Positions 34,022-38,371 of a stretch of DNA of 38,371 bases are shown here, in pieces (position 1 is the stretch's first letter; each line of letters starts with the position of its first letter). This stretch comes from CAKRHR01 sp964423195 (GTDB lineage: Bacteria > Bacillota > Clostridia > Lachnospirales > Lachnospiraceae). A model generated the notes under the pieces. It did no database searches. It was not told the origin of the DNA and worked only from the letters and a program-made list of their open reading frames with translations. The DNA lies in contig CAYRDY010000010.1 in NCBI GenBank assembly GCA_964423195.1, positions 1-38,371 on the forward strand, read 5' to 3'. Position numbers and translations under genes: made by a program.

Positions 34022-34819
34022 TTATTTTGCCAGCATCATGCGGTCGTTGGCAAATTCTCCGCCGCTGGCCTGCTCAAATTTAATCAGCAGGTCGGAGACC
34101 TTCAGATTCTTCTTCTTCTCGCCGCAGACATCATAGATGATCGCCCCGTCGTCCATCATCACCAGGCGGTTGCCATACTTGATGGCATCCTTCATATTGT
34201 GCGTGATCATGATCGTCGTCAGATGCCCGCGGGTGACCACCTGATTCGTCATATCGAGTACCTTCCTCGCGGTCTTCGGGTCAAGCGCCGCCGTGTGCTC
34301 ATCCAAAAGCAGGAGCTTCGGCTCCTGGATCGTGGCCATCAGCAGCGTCAGCGCCTGGCGCTGACCGCCCGAAAGCATCCCAACTTTTGAATTCATCCGC
34401 GACTCAAGTCCCAGATCAAGCGTTTTCAGCAATTCGACAAACTGATCCCGCTCTCTATTGCTGATACCCCATCGGAACGTGCGCCGCTTCCCCCGTCTCA
34501 GAGCCAGTGCCAGATTCTCCTCGATCCACATATCACCGGCCGTGCCCTTTAGGGGATCCTGAAAAACCCTGCCGATATATTTGGCGCGCTTATATTCCGG
34601 CTCCTTGGTCACATCATGGCCGTCGATCCTGATGGTGCCCTTCTCAATGCCGAATACACCGGCAATCGCGTTGAGCAGAGTGGACTTGCCGGCGCCGTTG
34701 CCGCCGATGATCGTCACAAAATCGCCCTCGTCCATATGAAAGTTCAAACCGGACAGGACATCCTTCTGCACCGGTGTGCCGATATTAAAAGATTTGTAAA
34801 CATTGATCATATCCAGCAT
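34022..34819 (-). CDS. ABC transporter ATP-binding protein
   Basis: A 265-residue cytoplasmic ATPase of an importer. Walker A is IGGNGAGKSTLLNAI, the Q-loop region VFQDPLKGT, signature LSGGQRQALTLL, Walker B LLLLDEHTAALDP and the H-loop MITHNMKDA. It drives uptake together with the permease and lipoprotein encoded upstream. Its ATG shares one base with the permease stop (TAATG), with AAGGGGG just upstream. The in-frame extension to 34855 lies inside the permease gene and is rejected. Confidence 0.93.
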   Translation of the reverse strand: MLDMINVYKSFNIGTPVQKDVLSGLNFHMDEGDFVTIIGGNGAGKSTLLNAIAGVFGIEKGTIRIDGHDVTKEPEYKRAKYIGRVFQDPLKGTAGDMWIEENLALALRRGKRRTFRWGISNRERDQFVELLKTLDLGLESRMNSKVGMLSGGQRQALTLLMATIQEPKLLLLDEHTAALDPKTARKVLDMTNQVVTRGHLTTIMITHNMKDAIKYGNRLVMMDDGAIIYDVCGEKKKNLKVSDLLIKFEQASGGEFANDRMMLAK

Positions 34820-35739
34820 TAAGCGTCCCCCTTCCCCGGCCTCGACTGAAACCATGATTTGATCGACGGCATGACAAGGGCGATCACCACGATAATGGCT
34901 GTGATCAGTTTCATATCGTCAGCCGTGATGCCGAGATTGGAGTTCAGTCCGATGCGCAGGACAAATGCGATGATGATCCTGTAGATGACCGAACCCAAAA
35001 TGACGCCTGCCAGGCGATGAAAATATGTGCGTTTGGAAAACAAAACCTCTCCGATGAAAATCGCCGCCAAGCCAATGACGATCGTGCCGACACCCATCTG
35101 CACATCGGCATAGCCCTGATATTGAGCCAGCAGTGCGCCGGACATTGCCACAAGGCCGTTGCCGACCACCAGCCCGAGAATGATCATCGTGTCGGTGTTG
35201 GTACCCATGGCCCTGACCATATCGGGATTATTGCCGGTCGCGCGCAGGGCACATCCGATCTCCGTGCCGAAGAAACAATAGACCAGGATCACCAGGACCA
35301 CGGCAAATATGACGCTGACCACAAGACCGGTCCACCTTGATGGGATGCCGAGATCCTTCGCCTGTGAAAAAATCGTCGTCACGTTGAGCAATCCGAAATT
35401 GGCCTTGCCCATAATGCGCAGGTTAATCGAGTACAGCCCAAACTGGCAGAGAATGCCGGCAAGCAGATCAGGGATCTTGAACTTTGTATGCAATATCCCC
35501 GTCACCAAGCCGGCCGCCATGCCGCCCAGTGTCGCCAGAAAAATCGCGAGGATCGGCGAGACGCCGCCCGCCACATAGACCGCGGACATCGCGCCGCCAA
35601 GCGTTAGGCTCCCGTCAACCGTCAGATCGGCGTAGTTGAGCACTCTGTATGTCAAGTACAAGCCCAGCACCATAATGCCCCAGATAATTCCCAGCGTCGC
35701 GCCCGATTGTATATCCCACAACAAATTTGTTATCTGCAT
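34819..35739 (-). CDS. ABC transporter permease (branched-chain/TrpY-like type)
   Basis: A 306-residue inner-membrane permease of the BPD_transp_2 type with about eight to nine hydrophobic segments (for example IIWGIMVLGLYLTYRVLNYADL, VVSVIFAVVLVILVYCFF, GVGTIVIGLAAIFIG). The segment ADLTVDGSLTLGGA and the EIGCALRATGNNPDMVRAMG loop, which couples to the ATPase, are typical of permeases paired with ABC_sub_bind lipoproteins. It starts 15 bases after the lipoprotein gene ends. Confidence 0.92.
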   Translation of the reverse strand: MQITNLLWDIQSGATLGIIWGIMVLGLYLTYRVLNYADLTVDGSLTLGGAMSAVYVAGGVSPILAIFLATLGGMAAGLVTGILHTKFKIPDLLAGILCQFGLYSINLRIMGKANFGLLNVTTIFSQAKDLGIPSRWTGLVVSVIFAVVLVILVYCFFGTEIGCALRATGNNPDMVRAMGTNTDTMIILGLVVGNGLVAMSGALLAQYQGYADVQMGVGTIVIGLAAIFIGEVLFSKRTYFHRLAGVILGSVIYRIIIAFVLRIGLNSNLGITADDMKLITAIIVVIALVMPSIKSWFQSRPGKGDA

Positions 35740-35754
35740 CGGAAAATCATCCTT

Positions 35755-36840
35755 TTAATACACGGTCATCGCTGAATCAAGCACTTCCTGAGGCACCGTC
35801 ACCCCAACACTCTCCGCGAAGGTTTTGTTGACCACAAGGCCGAACTCTTTCTGCGTCTCTACAGGGATATTGGAGATGCTCTCGCCATCAAAGATACGGA
35901 CAGCCTGAGCCGCCGTCTGTTTGCCGAGCTCATAATAATTGATCGCCGCAGTGGCAATGCCGCCCTCCTGGATCATGGCCTCAACCGCGCAGAAAACAGG
36001 GAGCTGGTTCTCAACCGCCGTCGCGTTGACCGTCGCCATGGCATTGGCAAAGCTGTTGTCTGAAGGGATGTAGACGGCATCCACAGCGCCGACCACGGAG
36101 GACATGACCTGAGGAATATCATTTGACGATGAGGAGGTCTGAATGACGACTTCCATGCCAAGTTCCTCCGCCGCAGCCTTGGCCTCCTCGGCCTGGATCT
36201 CGGAATTGGCCTCGCTGGAGGTATACAAAATGCCGAGTTTTTGCGCATCCGGAAGGACGTCCTTGATCACCTTGATCTGAGCCGCGATATCCGGCATATC
36301 GGATGTGCCGGTCACATTTTTGTCCGGTGCCTCATTGCTGGAGACGAGCTGGGCCTCCACAGCGTCGGTCACGGCCGTGAACAAGACCGGCGTATCTGTC
36401 TCCTGGAAGACATTGACCGCTGACTGAGCGGCAGGCGTCGCGATCGCCAGGACGAGATCCGTATCGCTGCTCCGGAACAGATCACAGATGGACTGGCAGT
36501 TGCTGACCTCACCGGAGGCATTCTGGAAATTGATGTGGATATTCTCGCCATCCACATACCCCGCCTCGGCAAGGCCGTCGACAAAACCATTGTAAGCCTC
36601 GTCAAGAGACGCGTGCGGCATATACTGGATCACGCCGATCTCCAGCACATCGCCAGACGATGGCGCAGCGCTCTCGCCGTTTTCTGATTCCCCCGCCCCT
36701 TCAGTCTCCGCCGGTGCCTCAGTCTCCGCGGACGTATCCGCCGGCGCCTGGGACTGGTTGTCAGAACCGCTCTTGCCACAGCCGGCCACCACAACCGCTG
36801 CCATCATCAGAGCCAATACCGTACATAACCTTTTTTTCAT
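35755..36840 (-). CDS. ABC transporter substrate-binding lipoprotein (ABC_sub_bind family)
   Basis: A 361-residue lipoprotein. The signal sequence ends in a lipobox (VVVAGC-GKSG, modified Cys at about residue 21), followed by a Ser/Glu/Ala-rich linker and a periplasmic-binding-protein fold: IGVIQYMPHASLDEAYNGF, NASGEVSNCQSICDLF, VLAIATPAAQS, LFTAVTDAVEAQLV, GILYTSSEANSEIQ and AVEAMIQEGGIAT. The family (PF04392) includes TrpX of the trpXYZ tryptophan importer, but members carry different ligands and nothing here fixes the substrate. First gene of the three-gene importer operon, behind a strong promoter and a structured leader. Confidence 0.92.
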   Translation of the reverse strand: MKKRLCTVLALMMAAVVVAGCGKSGSDNQSQAPADTSAETEAPAETEGAGESENGESAAPSSGDVLEIGVIQYMPHASLDEAYNGFVDGLAEAGYVDGENIHINFQNASGEVSNCQSICDLFRSSDTDLVLAIATPAAQSAVNVFQETDTPVLFTAVTDAVEAQLVSSNEAPDKNVTGTSDMPDIAAQIKVIKDVLPDAQKLGILYTSSEANSEIQAEEAKAAAEELGMEVVIQTSSSSNDIPQVMSSVVGAVDAVYIPSDNSFANAMATVNATAVENQLPVFCAVEAMIQEGGIATAAINYYELGKQTAAQAVRIFDGESISNIPVETQKEFGLVVNKTFAESVGVTVPQEVLDSAMTVY

Positions 36841-36859
36841 GTTTTTCTCCCCTTTGAAA

Positions 36860-36935
36860 ATAATTGATACCTCAGAAAACCTTTTTCATCCATCCCGCGC
36901 CCTTAAGCGGCGCACGATCATGGATAAAACTTCTG
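36860..36935 (-). promoter_or_regulatory. Structured 5' leader of the ABC importer operon
   Basis: The roughly 95-base leader can fold into one long interrupted hairpin: TCAGAA with TTCTGA at the base, then TTTTATCCAT with ATGGATGAAA, then GCGCC with GGCGC around a loop with GCTTAAG. The 3' base of the fold ends about 25 bases before the AAGGGG ribosome binding site. I could not match it to a known riboswitch or T-box. Confidence 0.4.
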
Positions 36936-36944
36936 AACACAAAA

Positions 36945-36973
36945 ATCATACATGATTTCATAAAAAAAGTCAA
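36945..36973 (-). promoter_or_regulatory. Sigma-A promoter for the ABC importer operon
   Basis: On the minus strand a -35 TTGACT (36968-36973) and a -10 TATGAT (36945-36950) are spaced by exactly 17 bases. It lies just downstream of the oxaloacetate decarboxylase gene and its weak hairpin. Confidence 0.85.
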
Positions 36974-36984
36974 CAAAGATTAGG

Positions 36985-37001
36985 TGCCGCCGGACGCGGC
37001 A
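36985..37001 (-). terminator. Weak hairpin after the carboxyltransferase gene
   Basis: TGCCGC (36985-36990) pairs with GCGGCA (36996-37001) around 5 bases, 12 bases after the stop codon. The following sequence is only moderately T-rich, so termination is uncertain. Confidence 0.35.
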
Positions 37002-37012
37002 GCCACCGGTCC

Positions 37013-38371
37013 TCACACCGGATAGGCGCCGCTCTTTTCATCCGCCACCGTCGGATCCACTCTGGTCTGCTGCGCCTCCCTGTACTCGAAGAACTCCTTC
37101 GCCACCTGCGGGAACAGCGCGTAGGACAGGACATCCTCGTCCTGCTGTTTGTAGCGGGCCATTTCCCTCTCAATCTTGTCAAGCTCCGGCTCGATCAGGT
37201 CCGCGGGCCGGCAGGTGATCGGCTTCTCGTCGCCGCAGGCCAGCCTCTGCACGGCCGGATCAAATGGCTTCACCGTCTGCCCGTACTCGCCGTGCAGCAG
37301 GGCACGGCTCTCCCTGGTGATCATCTTGTAGCGCTCACCCGTCACGACATTGAGCACGGCCTGCGTGCCGACAATCTGCGACGACGGCGTGACTAACGGC
37401 GGCTCCCCGAAATCGCGCCGCACGCGCGGCACTTCCTCAAGCACCTCATAATATTTATCCTCCGCACCGGCCTCTTTGAGCTGGGAGACCAGATTGGAGA
37501 GCATGCCGCCCGGCACCTGATACATCAGTGTCTTGATATTGACGCCCATCACTTTCGGGTTGAGCAGGCCGTTTTGGTGGCACTCCTCCTGAATCGGGCG
37601 GAAATAATCGGCGATCCCGCCGAGCAGCTTCTGGTCAAAGCCTGTATCAAACGGCGTGCTCCGAAAAGTCTCCACCATGACCTCGGTGGCCGGCTGGCTC
37701 GTGCCCAGGGCAAATGGCGATATGGCGGTGTCGATCACATCGCAGCCCGCCTCAACGGCCTTCAGATAGGTCATGGATGCCACGCCGCTCGTGTAATGCG
37801 TATGCAGCTGGATCGGCAGATCCGTGACTTCCTTCAGCGCCGTCACCAGCTCCGCGGCCTTGTAAGGCACCAGAAGTCCTGCCATATCCTTGATACAGAT
37901 GGAATTCGCGCCCATCTCCTCGATTCTCACGGCGATATCCTTCCAGTAATCGAGCGTGTAGGCATCGCCAAGCGTGTAGGCCAGGGCGACCTGCGCGTGC
38001 CCGCCCTCCCGCACACAGGCGCGCACCGCCGTCTCAAGGTTTCTCAGATCATTGAGCGCGTCAAAAATACGGATGATATCGATCCCGTTGGCGATCGATT
38101 TCTGCACGAAATACTCGACCACATCGTCCGCGTAGTGGCGATATCCCAGGAGATTTTGCCCGCGCAGGAGCATCTGCAATTTTGTATGCTTAAAACCGTC
38201 GCGCAGTCTGCGCAGGCGATCCCACGGATCCTCCTTCAAGAAGCGCAGACAGGCGTCGAAAGTGGCGCCGCCCCAGCACTCCACGGAATGGTAGCCGACC
38301 CTGTCCATCTGATCGACGATCGGAAGCATCTGCTCCGTGGTCATGCGGGTAGCGATCAGGGACTGATGCGC
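37013..38371 (-). CDS. oadA: Oxaloacetate decarboxylase alpha / carboxyltransferase subunit (5' end outside the window)
   Basis: At least 452 residues of a carboxyltransferase. The open frame continues through the window edge: AHQSLIATR precedes the Met at 38344, and this matches the conserved DAHQSL segment, so the true start lies upstream. Visible motifs include ECWGGATFDACLRFL, LLRGQNLLGYRHY, GIDIIRIFDALND, ICIKDMAGLL (with the lysine expected in the active site), the metal-binding LHTHYTSG, and the C-terminal conserved segment VTPSSQIVGTQAVLNV. It ends without a biotinyl domain, so a separate biotin carrier is expected. In gut Clostridia such subunits serve Na+-pumping oxaloacetate decarboxylase or transcarboxylation; pyruvate carboxylase subunit B is the main alternative reading. 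Confidence 0.88.
   Translation of the reverse strand, partial: AHQSLIATRMTTEQMLPIVDQMDRVGYHSVECWGGATFDACLRFLKEDPWDRLRRLRDGFKHTKLQMLLRGQNLLGYRHYADDVVEYFVQKSIANGIDIIRIFDALNDLRNLETAVRACVREGGHAQVALAYTLGDAYTLDYWKDIAVRIEEMGANSICIKDMAGLLVPYKAAELVTALKEVTDLPIQLHTHYTSGVASMTYLKAVEAGCDVIDTAISPFALGTSQPATEVMVETFRSTPFDTGFDQKLLGGIADYFRPIQEECHQNGLLNPKVMGVNIKTLMYQVPGGMLSNLVSQLKEAGAEDKYYEVLEEVPRVRRDFGEPPLVTPSSQIVGTQAVLNVVTGERYKMITRESRALLHGEYGQTVKPFDPAVQRLACGDEKPITCRPADLIEPELDKIEREMARYKQQDEDVLSYALFPQVAKEFFEYREAQQTRVDPTVADEKSGAYPV

Overview
The window is about 38 kb of chromosome from a moderately GC-rich Firmicute, most likely class Clostridia and probably near Lachnospiraceae. The support is a perfect CIRCE element before groES-groL, the cysE-cysS-mrnC-rlmB-sigH cluster, strong AAGGAGG-type ribosome binding sites, a trkA-trkH pair, and a decayed Rpn/PD-(D/E)XK-type gene of a kind common in that group. 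A run of 100 N (5844-5943) shows this is a draft scaffold, so contiguity across that point is assumed, not seen. No phage genes, insertion sequence with an intact transposase, or CRISPR array is visible. Almost every gene lies on the minus strand; the one intact plus-strand gene is a MocR-type regulator at 32410-33837.

Layout, left to right. 1-0.9 kb: a broken Rpn-family gene interrupted by a palindrome-rich insertion. 0.9-5.8 kb: a minus-strand operon of a DUF6106-like membrane protein, guaB, trkA and trkH (GMP synthesis and K+ uptake). The N gap follows. 6.0-8.1 kb: groES-groL under a sigma-A promoter and CIRCE. 8.2-10.1 kb: promoter, tRNA-Thr(GGT), terminator, glnS. 10.2-17.7 kb: a tightly packed operon cysE-cysS-mrnC-rlmB-sigH-DUF368-glycosidase, with several overlapping or abutting genes. 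17.8-21.1 kb: a secreted CAP/DUF4214 protein and a flavodoxin/zinc-ribbon protein. 21.2-24.5 kb: ispF, a Cof-type HAD phosphatase, a dense palindrome cluster, and an exported coiled-coil M23 protein. 24.5-32.2 kb: HAD phosphatase, GH120-type beta-xylosidase, uvrB and uvrA in one direction. 32.4-33.8 kb: the divergent MocR regulator. 34.0-36.8 kb: a three-gene ABC importer of the ABC_sub_bind type. 37.0-38.4 kb: the 3' part of an oxaloacetate decarboxylase alpha-type carboxyltransferase, cut by the window edge.

Most of the window is housekeeping: nucleotide synthesis, protein folding, aminoacylation, cysteine synthesis, isoprenoids, DNA repair and stage-0 sporulation control. The less ordinary parts are the two glycosidases embedded in housekeeping operons, the tRNA-terminator-aaRS arrangement, the palindrome-rich intergenic segments with mutually exclusive pairings, an M23 domain with a changed metal ligand, and structured leaders upstream of the ABC importer and the flavodoxin gene. 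I see no convincing wholly new multi-gene system; the strongest candidates for something undescribed are the palindrome clusters and the glnS leader.
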